Below are positions 23,101 to 38,100 of a stretch of 64,000 nt of DNA, piece after piece. The DNA is from Rhyzopertha dominica (lineage: Eukaryota; Arthropoda; Insecta; Coleoptera; Bostrichidae): positions 19,778,001 to 19,842,000 of the forward strand of contig QCXZ01000137.1 in assembly GCA_025024175.1 (NCBI GenBank), written 5' to 3'. The notes below the pieces were generated by a model, which did no database searches, was not told the DNA's origin, and worked only from the letters and a program-made list of their open reading frames with translations. The position numbers were made by a program, and so were the translations under genes. How positions within the stretch are numbered: position 1 is the first letter of the stretch; each line of letters opens with the position of its first letter.

Positions 23101-26100
23101 TAAGCAGATAAAGAGCCACTTTCTCACGTTGGATGAGTAGGATAGAGTTATACTTTCGAATGTTGTTTTTTTTAATTTACGGAATTACATAAAATGTGCC
23201 TTAATAGTACAACCAATAAAGAAAAAGGCTCATATTTTGGAAACACCTGACGTACTGGATTATAATTATCTTAAAGTTTATATTAAGTCACACTGTAATT
23301 TCACGTTTTCCACTATAATAGTATATTATGATACAAGTGTATAAGAGGGCCTTTAAAGCACGCGCGACATATTTCAAAACACGACGCGCAGCGGAGTGTT
23401 TTGTAAGTCGCAAGGGNTTTAAAGGCCNCTTATTTATACACGCGTATCATACGCTATTTTTTATTACGAATGCATCATAAGCTCAAAAATGTTTTAAACA
23501 TTAAACATTCTCTTTTACAATTTTGTAATTATTTTTAGTAGGCTTAAATCATAAAATGAAATATCTAAAAATACAAATTGTACAATCAATGTTTATTTAA
23601 AATAAGAGTATTATAGTTACTTAGAATAAAGAAATGTTGTTTTTAAAAGTGTTCGTTCATTTTGATATGGGTACAAAAGGTATACCTAGTAATTTAAACG
23701 GCAGGTAAATATCTAGGTAATAAAAAAGTAGGCGCATCATAATCATCATTTTACACACGCTGCAGCGTGCGATAATTGTTGATTATGATGCATGCGTAAT
23801 AAAAAATCCATTGTGGCACAAGGCGATGTCGGTTCACCATTTTTTTCAAAATAGTAAGAGCTATTTCCTGTATCTCTGTTTTTAAGCGATCATTCAATGA
23901 CTTTGTATTCTGTTCCATTTCGCAGCAGCGTGAATAGGAGCTGGGATATCTTCAGGTTTCCAAACAGGTTCGCGGTAACCTTTACCTTTCATATAGTTCC
24001 AGAAAATCTGATGGATTCAGATCCAGTGATCTACGAAGGCACGGTCTGGGGTATGGGTCCATCTCTTTCAATCCACCACACTTGTCACTTGTATACCACC
24101 AGTATAATCTAGCTACTAATGGAACTTCATCAACCAATGGCGCTGGTATAACTGAAAATTTACAGATAACTAAAATATCGCACAGCGCCTGGTGGGTGGA
24201 ACATTTTTGTAATAAAACAAATAAAACTCTTACTAAACTTTACAATTGCAATTTACATAAGAGCTGCCCTCGTTCAATTACAGCTATAATAAATGCGAGT
24301 TGTAAATTTACCCTATAATACATTAATTCACAAATAGCGCAAGCGAAATTTTGAAGGGCCAATCAAATATTAACTTTTTTATTTAATCAATTGCAATATA
24401 TGTATATACTAGTTACATCTCTAAATACAGAATCTAAAGAAATATGTGGACCACTTTTTATTAATGCAAATCCGATGCTATGTCGGATTGGTAACTGAAG
24501 CCGACCCTGTCTATCCTCCAATTACACGCGCACTGTAAGCACACTTTTCCACTCAGTGCTGCACGACACGAAAACCATCAAGCCCGTGTAATCAAAATGT
24601 TCTAGGTGCGACTCCGTCTCCGATGGTCTAGGCACCCTAAGCATGCCGCGCCGATGGCCCCGACTTGTGGACCGTGCCCCTGACCTAACTCGCCCCAAAC
24701 TCACCCGAGAAGCCAGCACCAGCATGGAGGACCTCTCCTTGATCCTTCCTTCCGCGCCCGGGGCTCTGATCAGACCCAAATCCATGTGCGTCCCAGATAT
24801 GCGGACCTACGAGGAACCCTTCAGAGAACTTCGTCGGGAATTTGGTCAACCGATGGCGGAAGAAAAAGCTCCCCAGGCACTAGGCGCTTCCAAGAGCGTT
24901 TCGCGACGGAAGGGAACGAGGAGGAATCCGGTCCAAAGGGCGGCCTCCAGGTTGTATCGCGCTGGTAGTGAGAACCAACCGAGGGGGAACGTTATCGAAA
25001 GGGACTGCGTAGGTCCGGAGTTCGTAGTGCGTGCGGGTTTGCCTAACAAACAAATCAGTATACGTGATATCAAACCTAGTGCTAGAAAAACTGTTACCGT
25101 TATTATGCTGAATGGACAAAAGGTTGATGTGATCTGCAATCCGAGTTCGACTACGGCTGGACAATTGTTTGAGGTAAGCATAAGTTCATTTAAGCAACGC
25201 TGAAATTTATAATTGTTTGCAAACTGAAAGTAAAAAATATATTTTAATGAACGACCCTGGTCGAATGAAAAATTATGAACACAAGACCGGTTATTTTATA
25301 TACGAGGGTCATGACATAATTTCTGCATATATCAGGCAAGTGCTGTCAAATTATAAAGTCTATCATTGGGACATCATTTAGCTATACATAGAGTATAGGT
25401 TGTTCATTCAGTTTGTGTGTAAAAAGTTTTCAAATCGAGCTAGTTTGATGCAACGGAGCACGTCGCTGTAGCGGTTTAATGTGCTTATATCAAAATTCAA
25501 ACACTGCGCGAAGAAACTGTTGCCGAAATTCACGGTGCGTTATAAGAAGCTTGCCAGGAGTCGTGTGTGGATAGTTCAGCATTAGCTTGCTGGAGTAAGA
25601 CAAATCTATTTGTCTTCTTTGTAGAAAATTTTAATGCATGATTCCAAAAGTGTTTAAGACAGCGGCGCGATCCTCTTGCACGATAAGGCTTGAACGCACA
25701 AAGCAGAGTCAGTCAAAGGACTTTGCCAGAAGAACTGCTGTGAAATTCTCCCACATCCCCCGTGCAGCCCTGATGACATGTATCCTCCAGATTTCGTTCT
25801 GTTTCTCCAATGGAAAGGAGAATTTCGTGAAGTCCGATTTATTGACTTGGAAGGATAAAAGCTCTGCAACAGCATATGCGTGCCAAGTGCTGAAACATCT
25901 TGACAAAAATGGCGTATTTAACGACATTACTGCCGAAGCGATGGCAACGCGTTTTGGATATGTAAGGGGATTACCTGTATATTGAACGACTTTATTGCAG
26001 TTTTTTAAAATATACGTTCCATTTGCGAGTTGTTTTTCTTGTGTGCAGGAATTTTGACATGACTCTAGTATAACAGCATCCAATCTACGAAAAAATCCTA

Positions 26101-29100
26101 ATGGATTAGGTTTTATAATATATGAGTGCTGGCGTTGCAAAATATAAAGAGACACAAAGTTGCAAAAAACGCTTTATCGCGAACATCTTGTTCCCTATAA
26201 CTCGGAGATGGATGAGAAGAGGCATAAGATTCTCTACTAAAAAGGAGCGATTCATTTTTATAATTTTAATCAACCGTTTTCGTGGTATAACACGAAAATT
26301 GAACTAATTATTTAAATTTTTATAACAATTATGCGTATGAAGGAACAAAAAATTTTTACAAAATTTTGGAACATCGATCTTGAAAAGTGTCTAGACTATC
26401 ATGTTAATTAAAGATGAAGAACCTACAAGAGTTATAATTAAGCAATTCTAGTAATGTTAACGAGAGCTATCAGCACAATTATTTACAATTCTAGTAAGGT
26501 GTTATTATGAAACAAATTATTTACACACTGTGAAACAAGCATTGAGGAATTTACTGGTCTTAAGATTAGTTATACTAGGTACTAGATAAGGTATAATTTT
26601 GTTAAGATAATAGTTAGTTCCTAATTAATTGTTCAATATTGCGAACAATTTTTTAAATTCTTTCTTAACGATTAATTATAATAATTGCCCTTCTAGACTG
26701 CACAAACTAACATATCGCCAGCCTCCGACAACATCTAAANCAGAAAGCAGAATAATTTAATGCTTTTAGGCTCACCGGGAAGTGCTTCTACTTTAATCTA
26801 AAAATTATTTCGCAACTTATCCGCGTTATGCCTGTCTTGGTGTTAAATTTACATTCAATACTTTCCCACCTCTGTAAGGTATATATGGTATCCGTTTCCA
26901 TATATTCTTTCCAATATTTTCCACAAAGCCTGAATACTTTTAACTATTTAATATCCATATTTTAACAGCTTTGGCACTTGTTCATTGAGGTCTATAGGGT
27001 TATTAACACAAGTACACAACCCGTCCATCAAAAATATTTTAGGATATAATTTAGATAAGAGTTTGAATATTTGGCTTTAGTGTTATCCAAGATGTACTCC
27101 TTTAAATATATTCAACTTCCTGTGCCTCAAGTATAACCTAAAGAACTTTCTTGTTTTAAATAGAATACTTCATTTTTTATTCTAATGCTTAAAAACTAAA
27201 CACACCATATGTATGCTGTGCCATACTTGGGTCTAAACGTTTTTGAAATATTCACCTGGAACTAAAAACATACCTCCATCATGACTAATTTTTAGAATTG
27301 TATATCTCTGCATTTCCTAAAAAAATGATCTTCATATTTTGCCAAATGTGAGCTAATAGTCGTAAGTTTGTACTTTCGTCATATATATGGGCTAGTCTTA
27401 TACAGGATGTCCAAAATTCATCTACAAAGATTCACATTTTTTAATCGTCAAGATGTGTTTTGTAAGCCATATTAAATCTAGAATTTAATTTTGTATCGAA
27501 TTATATATATGCTAGCTATTATTATATAAGCTCTTGAAACTATCTTGTTTATTAAGCTAAATTTTTGTTTGTTTTATGTACATATTTTCGGAGAACGTTA
27601 CATACTGTTAGAGAACTTGCAGTGTATTTAATGAATAATATCCCGATTTGAAGACAGTGAACAAGACAAAATTTCAGAGAATTGAGACGAAACTCTTGCG
27701 ATTAGAAAATGTGAGAGCTACAAAAAATTTTCAAATCTCTGTGACTAGTGACGAAGATAATGTAATACACGTGCTAATTTCTATTAATTTTCGAGTAGTT
27801 CAGCACTATAATATGGAGAAAATAATTGGATAATTCCTACTTCATCCATTCAAAGAATTCTATAAGCACATTATATGCATCCTTATTCCTTGCAAACCAA
27901 ACAGGGCTTTACACCCAGAGCCGATGTTTGGCGTATATATCATTTTGCGAATTATGCTGCTAAAAATACCGGAAGACCTTTGGTTTTTCAAAAATATATG
28001 AATCTAGGTTTTCTAGAGCGGGGATGACAGATTGTTTTTGCAGTGGAAAATACACGCTCTACTTTACGTAATAATAAGTAAATATTTGGAAATTCTACGA
28101 GGAACTGAATTCGTAGAAATAATTCCTGTTGGTGAGCATAAAAAATAATATCAATTAAATGGAACACGCGCACATAATTCTTAGATGGTTTATTTTTAAT
28201 TATCACGAATTTTTAAAAATCGTTTGGCTGAACCCACTGGAAATGTGCCGCGTCCGCGTTATTTAACACCTCTGGACTTATAGCAGTATATCAAAAGTAA
28301 AACATGTTCTTCACCAGTAAATAAGTGAAGACCGCTTCATTTACACCTACTGTTAAATTCTAATTTCTTTTAAAATATTGCAATAAAAGGTTGCTTGCGA
28401 GATTATTGCCGTTCGTATGTTTATTAAATTAAATTTCCCAGAATTAATTCAAAAATTTGTGAATTTTTTTTTAACCTAAATGTTTCTGGCACGCAAGGTC
28501 ACTGCAATTCTCTTGAATATTGTCTTATTCATCGGCGGCATTAAATACACAGCGAGTTCCATAAATTTCATTCATTTTAAATTGGTACTAACTGCTGATA
28601 GCAAAGCACATTAGGTATATAAAATATCTCAAAAACGGTTCGACTAGGTGCAAAACATTGTACACGAAACATTTTTGTAATTTTATGTAGAATCAAAAAA
28701 GAGCTTTTGAGTTAAAATAAACAAGTTGACAGTCGCCTGCGGTTAATTATTAGATGTGCAACAAAAGCTGTAAACTGGATGGAATATAACACATTACACT
28801 TTTTTTCTTTAGGTAAATTATTATATCAATTGCAATCGCGGTAACTACTTTACTGCATTAAATTTGTGCTAAATTTTATGCACTCAAAACTCACGAATGG
28901 CCTGACAAAGGTATTTAGATTTGGAAAGCTTTAAATCGTGGGCACTTAAACCCCACCTCCTCTACAATATGGGATTATTAATTGTGTCAAATTCACCAAC
29001 GTCAAATGCAAATAGCGTGTCGTTTAATTGAAAAGGGTCTAATATGATTGGCCTACATAAACGGCACGCCGCTTATAGTTAAATTAGTTACCTATACAGA

Positions 29101-32100
29101 GAGGAAATTGGTTGGGCTTTTTTTAAATTGAATTTGAGGAACAAAGGAGACCTTATCGTTTTAAAGTTAATGTTTAATTTCATTTTTATGTTCATATAGT
29201 GTTTGTTTCGTATAGAAAATATAGATAAGTAAAGAGAAGAGCCGCAACGTATATATACTTAACCAGGTTACTACAGAAAACTACAGTGACTTTATAGCAC
29301 TGTGGCTATCAGATGGACGGTTATGGTTGGCGAACGAAAAAATATAGGGACTTTTTTTTAAAAATAAAATTTTATATTTTCGTACTAAAAGTTGCGAGCT
29401 CGGATTTCTTGGACATTTTGCTTAGCTTACCCACGGTTGTGTATGAAAATCGAGATTTCCAGATAACGTCCGGTATAAAGCTTTCGTAAAAATCTGTGAT
29501 GGATTCTCTTCTCTTTTCATTTATTTTTTTATTATTTGAGGTTTGGACATGAAACTTGTTATGTGGGTGTAGTTTGTTACGATATATATCTTTGTAGAAA
29601 ATTTTACGATTTTCCTCTAATGCTTTGGAAAATGTACCTGAAAAAGCGGCGAAACTTTCCAAATTTAAGTAACTAAAATTTTATATTGGATTCACATACC
29701 GTTTTGAATATCGATGGTTCTTGATGAAATATTTTAATATTAAGGGATATTTTCCTAAATCATTGCGAAATGCTAGGGAGGATCAAATTCGAGCGTGCAC
29801 GGAAAAGATGGTGAAAAAATTTAGTTTTCGCGACCATATCTGAAAATTTTCTTTACACATTAAAATTGCTTCTGGAACTATCGATACTCAAAACGATGTG
29901 TAAATCCAATTTAAAATGTTACTCGTGTAAACTTATAAGTTTTACCAGTGAGTCCGACGTATCGTTCAAGGCATTAAAGGAAAATCGTAAAATTTCACTG
30001 AAGATGTATCATAACCAACTACACCTACATACCAAGTTTCATCTCGATAACTCAAACAACAAAAAAGATAATTATAAAAAAACTAAAATCCACCCCGGAT
30101 TTTTACCAGAGCGTTATACCAGATTTGTATAGTACCAAACAGCGATCTAGGACACTGACTTATGCAGAGGATTTTACAGCTTGATGGTCGGCCTTCGTAA
30201 ACTATTGTATTGTAAATGAGGGTTTTTCCATCTTTATGGTCGGCCGTCCTAAACTATTGGGATTAGTGGCACGCTTCAAAGTTCCTAAATGGGCCGTATT
30301 CAAAAAAATCTTGTTGACTAAAACTTTAACTTTTCCACTATAAATTTTTGAAATTTGTTAATTGTGATAATTTAGCTATCAATAAAACAGAAGATTTTAT
30401 AACAAATTTTATTTAATGCAGACCTAATACTAACTGGCGCGACCCGCGAACTATTTTTATGTGATACTTTATTGAGTTTAAATTTTCCGATGTATAAAAT
30501 AAAAGCCTTTACATGTCATAACGGATTTGTACAAATTTAATATAAAAACATACAAATTGGTAGGTAGAAAATTATTTAAATTTGTCAGAAAAAAATTACA
30601 ATAGTGCACAATAAAATTTATACACGGTATCGATTATGTTCATTACAGCTTGTTAATAAGCACATTACAAGAGTCACAAACTAAAAAAAAATACACACTG
30701 TCACTTTTACTGCTAAAATCACGATTAACTTCTATTATTAATTTTTGTACTTGATTCGCTCTGTACCGATTTTCAATGTCCAGTACATGCCGCACTGAAT
30801 TTCTCCACGCATCGACACATTTATTTCAGCTTCGTGTCTAATTTTTAGCAGCATTTCATTGCTAAATTTTCCAGCAGTGTTCCCTCGTCGAATTCTTTGT
30901 TTCAACTGCCCCCATGTCATTTCAATGGGGTTGAAAATGCACTGATATGGGTTTAATCGTAGGATGTAGTGTCCACATTCAAAAGCGAGAATGTCAATTT
31001 TAAATTTCTTCGAAAATTTTTTGTGACAAGCACTTCCAACAATTGTTTTTTTGTGTAGTCCTCTTCGAAATATAAATCTTCTTTTCTGAAAAACTCTTGA
31101 ATGGTTGCCTTATTAGTTGTTGTATTTGGAATTTTATCCAGTTGCTCCGAATGGTAACTAGCGTTGTCCATTACTATGACGCTGTTTGGTGGCAATTTGG
31201 GCAATAAAATGTTTTTGAACCAATTTTCAAACACTTCCGCATTCATATCAGAATGATAATCGGCGCGCTTGCTTCTTTTAAGTTTTTACATCCGAGATAC
31301 AGGGCTCCAGGAACGAAACCATTTTCACCTCCTGCGTGTAGATTCATTATTCTTTTTCCTTTTGACGCCGGAATATTGACGTTGCACTTCCCTGAGTTAT
31401 CAACCCATCCTTTTTTTATTGTATCATGGTTATAGTACCCTGTTTCGTCGAGGAAAAGTATCGGACGGTTTTCCTGCCTATACATTTCTTTAGATTTTAA
31501 ATAATCGTATCTCCACTTTCTTATTACCTGTATTTTCATAAAGCATTGCTTCTTCTCCACCTTTTTCATTGAAAAGCCTAAAGACAATTTTTGGATACGG
31601 TCCACTCCGCTGCAGAACGGTGGAACGTGCCGAACCCGTCTGTTATTTACGACAGCTTCAGGTAATACTTGTAAATCATTGTGAGCGTTAATCGGCTGTT
31701 CGTATAATGAGTCTCGTGGAACGTTGCTTGATACTTTAAACCGTTATCAACTCGAAATCTCGATTTTTATATAGAACCGTGGGCCACCTACGCAAAATGC
31801 CCAAGAAATTACACCTCGCAACTTTTAGCACGAAAATATAATTTTTTATTTTTAAATGACAAGAATTAACAAAATAATTGATTCCTACGGTTTAAGAAAT
31901 GTTTGTGAAGATATATACATATAAGCAAACTGTTTAATTATTTCAGCTGATCATTCAGAAGGAACACATAGAAGAAAACTTTATGTTGGGCTTGTCTGCT
32001 CTGATAGCTGGTGACTTCGTCTTCCTACCGTCTGACACCAGGATATGCAAGGCCATAATGCCAGGAACTTCAGCAACAAACATACTTACCCTATTCATGA

Positions 32101-35100
32101 GGGTGAGGTTCTTCTTGCCAAGTCTTCGTGGCATACGTGGTACGCAAGCGAGACATTTGCTATACCTTCAGCTAAGAAGGTCGATTCTGGAACACCAGCT
32201 TCCTTGTTCTTTCACACAGATTGTCGAGCTTAACGGAATAGCATTGCAAGCGGAATTCGGAGATTATAATGAAAGAGTGAGTATATTTTGAAAAATTCTT
32301 TAGATTCTTTTATTTTTATTATTATTTTTTTAGGAACATGGGACAAGGGATTATTTCCTTTTGGAACATTATGTTCCTGAATCAATGACGTATGCAGTAG
32401 AAGACTTAAAAGCTTTAAGACAGGAGTTAGTCAGAGCACACATGTCAAAATGTGGCCTGGACTCGGAAAAAGCTGAACATGACTTCATTGTTTTAGCACA
32501 AGGTCTCCCTCACTATGGGGGGCATTTTTATACCGCAACTTGGGTAAGTGCTCCAAATGTTGACTGACTAGAATGCGATAGATTGTGTCTCCTTTTTTAA
32601 GGTGTTAAAGGACAATACTAGTAGAGATGTGTGGCTATATGTTAGTGCCCAAGGGATAAATTTATACGAAAGAGGTACTGCAACCCTTCAAGGACCAAAA
32701 TTGTATGAAATGTTTGAATGGAGAACGATTCAGACTCTATGCTACAGTAAACATTACCTGTGCATTTTGCCCCATTCAACCAAGATGCATTCGTCGAAAT
32801 TAAAAAAGTACAAGCTAAAAATGAACCACAAAAAGTAAGATACATTATTGAGATCTTCAAAATGGGTAATTTTTTCTATTTCACAGGAGTTACTTTACAT
32901 TCCGACTGGCATCCCTACACCATCAATTTTTTCTTCGTCTCCGCACTGAATACACCTCACTTCAAACGCTTTCACAACAATTCGGAATTCCTTTAAAGGA
33001 TATGAAGAACGAAACTAATTCTCTTTATAAGCTGGAAGCCTTAACTAACCCAGCTTTTACAGAACCTGACAATGGGACTGTCAATGCAGAAACGGAGTTT
33101 CAAATCGAATTTAGAGCCTCTACCAGATCAAGTCATCGAAAAGTTGAAGAAACTAAAGCGAAGCGATCAAAGAGTGTCAACGACTTCACAACGTTTATGG
33201 ATGAAGAATTTGTGAATAAAGAAAATGAGAATCCCAAAAGCAATGGTGATTTGAAGAAAAGAAGTGGATTGATTCTGGATAGCAGCTGCTTATCTGGATT
33301 GCCTGTCAATAACGATAAAAGGAGGGGGGTTAAAATGGGAGTTCGAGCTTTTAGTAACACTGGGATTAGAATTTCAAGATCAATGGAAGCTGTTAATGGA
33401 GAGGGTTGTGAAGATCTAGAGCAACTGTCTCTACAGTCTGTTTCACTGCATTGTAGTTCTCCATCTTTACCGAGATCACCAGTGGTGGAGCATCCTATTG
33501 GATTTGGTGAAGCTTATATTTTGGGTAAGGCAATTGTAGCTTGTGCTTTGCAACAAATATTTGGTCCATGTCTGAAGTGTTTTCATGTTTTTATTGATAA
33601 ATTATCAAATATTTAGTAAACTAAGCTTAGATAAACTTGTTTTAAATTTAAGTACTACTTGTACATTTATTGTTGGTCAAAAAATATATATTTTTTTTAT
33701 TATTATTGGGCCTGCCTGTTTGACAATTAGCCAGCTCATTAGATTTGTTATTCTTTATATTTACATATATTATAAGTTATATAACATTACATCCATTCTT
33801 GTTTCCCAATTTGTTTTAAACCATTATATAATTTTTACAATATTATCTTCTTCCAAAATGAGGGCTAACAATTTGTCTAAGCGACTGCCAGGGGGCACAT
33901 GTCAAAACGATGCAGCTTCTAGCGCGCTGTCATAGAAACCCCAATACTTAATGCCAACGTCAATCACTAGAGCTGGGATATTCGATTCAATTCAAATCGT
34001 TCAATCAATCGCGTAGATTCGAATCATTCAAGTCGTTCATATGGATCATGAATTGAAAGTGACAGCAGTGTCTCCTGTCTCGCCACGGCATATAAATATG
34101 CTGTCATGCTGTGTTCTCGTCGTGTGCTGTCGTCAGTCGTTAACCATGTACGACTAGTGTTGTAAATATTCGGATGATTTTGATATTCGGATGATACGGA
34201 ATCGGATTATGAAAATATTCGGATTAATCATCCGAATACGTATTCATATTATCATTTCATACTTATAGGAACGCATCAGGCTATACCTCATGCGAGATAC
34301 AGTACGAGTAGAGATGATATTCGGATATACTATAAAACGCATGCGGTGCGGTATGCCTTCACCTTCACATTCACATACTTTAACAACAAATTAATATGAA
34401 TATGTACATGCCTTATGTTTTAGAAAATGTGCGTTATGTAGACAGTGTTGTAAATAAGAACCAGGAAGATGAGGTCCCATTAAAATATAGAATTCGATTA
34501 CGTTTGTTTTTACTTAATGGTTTTAATCAGAGATTGTTTATTTGATTTTAGTTCACTTTCCTTTGCAAATATAAAATACGTTTTACATTCTTTGTTAATC
34601 AGTCATAAATTTTCAATAAAAACAAAAAAAATACTAGTTTTNTTTTCTNCATAAAATTCAACTGTGCATTTGGAAATACCGGGACGCCAATTAATTTAAT
34701 TTTAAATAAGTAGTAAGTACATGAATAAACACTATTATGTTTCATTTTTAATTTTACAACGCCGATACCGAATAATGAAAATGAATCTTGGATTACTTAC
34801 TTACTTATTTACTTATTCGTTATTACTTCGACTTATCGTAAGCAGCTAGTCAGCGCCCGCATTGTGGTTCGCATTCCGTATAGGCACTTGATTTTTTGAC
34901 CGTATACCGTATTCCTATTCCGTATTCCGCATAGAGTGGAGGGAGTTGCCGGTATGCAGGTTGCTGTCCGTTCAAGAACAGTCTAGCTCCACATCGCGTC
35001 GTTCGTATAATTCCGAATACGTATTATTCTGCAAAGTATTCGGAATAATCCGAATATATCGATATTCGGATTCAACGAATATTTTAATACGTATTATTAC

Positions 35101-38100
35101 ATCACTATGTACGACCACTGATCTCTATATATTATTTAGAGATCAGTGTGTACGACGCACGAACCATGGATGTATAAAAGAGGGGATACCGCATCTCATT
35201 GACAGAAAGCGCATTGTTGTGAATCCAACATCTAAATGGCGTGAAGTTAACGCAATAACAAACTTTGTTTTCTTTCCGCGGGATTGGCGTGCCGTAATTT
35301 GCATTCTTCAGTATGCTTCGGAAACCTAAAAATAATAGATAGGAAAAAAATATTGTATGAATATGATTTATGCACACATATATAAACTCATTTTTTATTA
35401 TACACTAGTAAACAATTCATCTTTCAGTAGTAGTGTTGTAAAATATCGGCATAATAAGCAATTTAAATACCGCACGCCTATGAATCTTAANCTTAAATAC
35501 TACTTGGGTGTTACATACCTGTGAAATGAAACACTGGGTTAACGTATATCAATCTTTCTGCACATTTGACACTGCCTGATCATCTTATCACGGCTACCGT
35601 TAACAATTATATGAAAATCATTCCCAGCGTCTTGCACATCATAAAACCAAATAAAAACAAACACGCAAACGCTCAAATGGTGTGTGACCGTGAACATAAA
35701 GCTTAGTCATTGGACATACACAACTGGTCAACTGGAAGATCCAATGTTTTCTACAAATAAACGCTGAGACTGTGATCGCATGTTGGCATTAGTTTAGAAT
35801 GTGAAAAGCTCGATCCCCTCTTTTATACATCCATGGCACGAACGACGCTGATTCATTAGCTGTGAGCCAAATCAAGGCATGAGTCATTCACTTTGAACGA
35901 CTTGGTCATGAAGGACCCAACTCTTATCAGCCACGCGTCGGTTTCCAGGGTTTCGCAGGCGCGTCCCATGCGTGCGCTTTTTGCCCCCTGGACGCCATAT
36001 TGGATGACGTAATCTTAAAAAGCCTAATTGCTAAGCCATAATGAATATCATCATTTATTATTATTAATATTTATTACACTGCTAAACAAAAGGAAAGAAA
36101 TAATGTTTTGCGTAATTTTGGTTTTTGTGTACATATCATATAATCATTGAATATCATTACAAAGAAGGAAAACTGATATAATGTAAACAGGAATGAAAGA
36201 ATGACATAGCAACAGCAATTAAAGTAGTAAAAGTGAAAGTAAACATGTGCCCATATTTTTTAATTCACAACAACACACAATCTTTTATTGTGGCAAGCGA
36301 TTCTTTTGGATAAATGTCCATTTTGGGAGTTTGTAAAACTTAATGTTTTATCCAAAATTATGTTATACATACTTACCCGAAAGATTGTATAGACTTTATA
36401 AAACTCAATGAATACTTTGAATACAAGATTTGGTAGGGTTTTTGATGAATAATTGTATTCTAACGTTAAATACTAAATAATAGATGAAGTCAAACAAACC
36501 TTCTGTAGATTATGAAGATGCATGAAAGCTATTTTTGTAAGCAGGTAGGTGCATTTTGGATACATCGAATTTTTCTCCAAATCTGATTTGCAATCTGGAT
36601 GATGTATCGAAATGTCTGTAACTCATATATTTGCTTCAGCAGTTTGGGAAAAATTTGATCGATTATTAATAGGAGTTTGGGGAAGAAAAATAAAATAAAG
36701 GGGTGTGATCAAGATTATATTAGACAAGAGAAAATAAGCTGTGATGGCAAATGCTAGCAAACAGCACAGAGAATGCACCGACTGTCAAGGGTGCTAAAGA
36801 AAAAATCTTGAGAAATAAATTAACAGTATTAAATGACAAATGTTATACTAGGTAGAAGAAAGTTTTTAAAAGAAAGAAGTGGAAGTTTATACTGTGGTAT
36901 ACGACAAGAAAGCAAGAAATACATACGTGAAAATTGTATTTTGAGAATAATGAGGGACGATGATTGCCAGATGAAAGCAAAATTACAGTGAAAATAATAA
37001 AATAACAAAGGTTCTAAGAAGAGATTCAAGAATAGCTAGCATTTACATGAAAAAGGAGTGCTTGCCAAACAGGAAGTTTGAGTAATAATATGCCCCATTC
37101 ACGAAAAAGTAGACAAAGCTAAATGTGAGGATTATAGATGTACTGCATTTCTGCACTGCATCAAGATAGGCTTCCATACCATTGGCTTTATGCTAATGCT
37201 TATACAAGCTAACAGCAGTGAGCTTCAAATAAACAAGCAATGGATATTTATAGTATAGTAGGGTAAAAAGATTAACCCTCTTCTCAATATTCACACAAAT
37301 AGGAGTGACTGGAAAATTGATGAATCTGATAAAAATTACTTTGGAAAGTATGACAAATAACATAAGAATATGTGGATAAACAATTGTGAAATTTAAACTA
37401 GGCAAAGTAACCCATTTTGCTTAATTTTATTGAAAATTCTCAAGATTGCAAATCTGAATTGAACAAAACTGGTATATCATAAGTGTATTTTCTTTGGCTT
37501 TATGAAAGTTTGAAATTGCCGCTATATTTTATGTGTTTTATCTATAATGGGTAGAATATGCACCTTCGCGATATTAACCACGATAAATTGCATGAATCTT
37601 ATGTGGCTGTGGTGGCTTTTGAGGCATTTATGGATGGTTGGTTCAATTCATTCAATTAATTTATCCTATGTTTGTGGGACGTTAATAATTTTTGTACTTA
37701 GCTGCATGCTATTTCTTTATAATGTATAGGTACATAGTAATTTTACATTTGCTCTATTAAATGGATGTTATTTCTGTTGAGCAAATGAAGCTGTTTTAAC
37801 ATATTTTTTTTGTTCTCAGATTCAACCATCAAATCGTGCAGTAACCAGTTTCTCCCTGACTTCCAAGAAACTCTAAGTGAATCACTCATTGACAAGTTTA
37901 ACAACATGTCGTTTGCAGAAGAACGCCTTCTGCGGACAGTGACCATCGAACGTGATGCATCTGGAAGTCTCGGTATGCAAATCACCGAAGGATCCGATGG
38001 CAAAGTCTATGTACAGTCTGTCATTGTCGGAGGCCCTGCTCACATGTCTGCAAACATTTTTAGTGGGGATCAGATTGTTGCTGTAAATGGTCGTAACTTA

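Larger units (their letters stand above)
29356..31857. mobile_element. Fold-back element with ~0.4-kb arms, split by a Tc1/mariner copy
   Basis: Left arm 29356-~29725 and right arm ~29870-30131 continued at 31735-31857 are inverted repeats of each other at roughly 80% by eye. Outer ends: ATATTTTCGTACTAAAAGTT on the left, and the complement of AACTTTTAGCACGAAAATAT on the right. The mid-arm pair 'ATATCGATGGTTC' / 'GAACTATCGATA' also matches. Both arms encode the same broken peptide-like frame ('ENRKI', 'NKLHPHNKFH' against 'NQLHLHTKFH'). The mariner at 30132-31734 interrupts the right arm, so the fold-back inserted first. Confidence 0.7.
33888..35988. mobile_element. Composite element with CCAGGGGGCA-type ends
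   Basis: CCAGGGGGCAC at 33888 and TTGCCCCCTGG ending near 35988 are inverted. Further inside, the order GCGCGC ... GAAACCC on the left is mirrored by GGGTTTC ... GGCGCG on the right. Inner inverted pair: ACGAACCATGGATGTATAAA (from about 35159) and the complement of TTTATACATCCATGGCACGA (35822-35842). A hAT element (34155-35107) is inserted in it. No coding was found. The outer boundaries are provisional. Confidence 0.45.

Noticed and set aside
24846..25181. Long minus-strand frames opposite exon b
   Set aside because: They are shadows of the GC-rich coding exon. The + frame has matching splice phases and FERM homology.
32760..32996. Open frame that runs through exon e/f with 'HFAPFNQDAFVEIKKVQAKN'
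   Set aside because: It looked at first like a continuation of FERM F3, but it begins after a stop and needs a frame shift. Splicing 32834 to 32887 gives the true F3 end (KKSYFTFRLASLHHQFF) with a consensus donor and acceptor.
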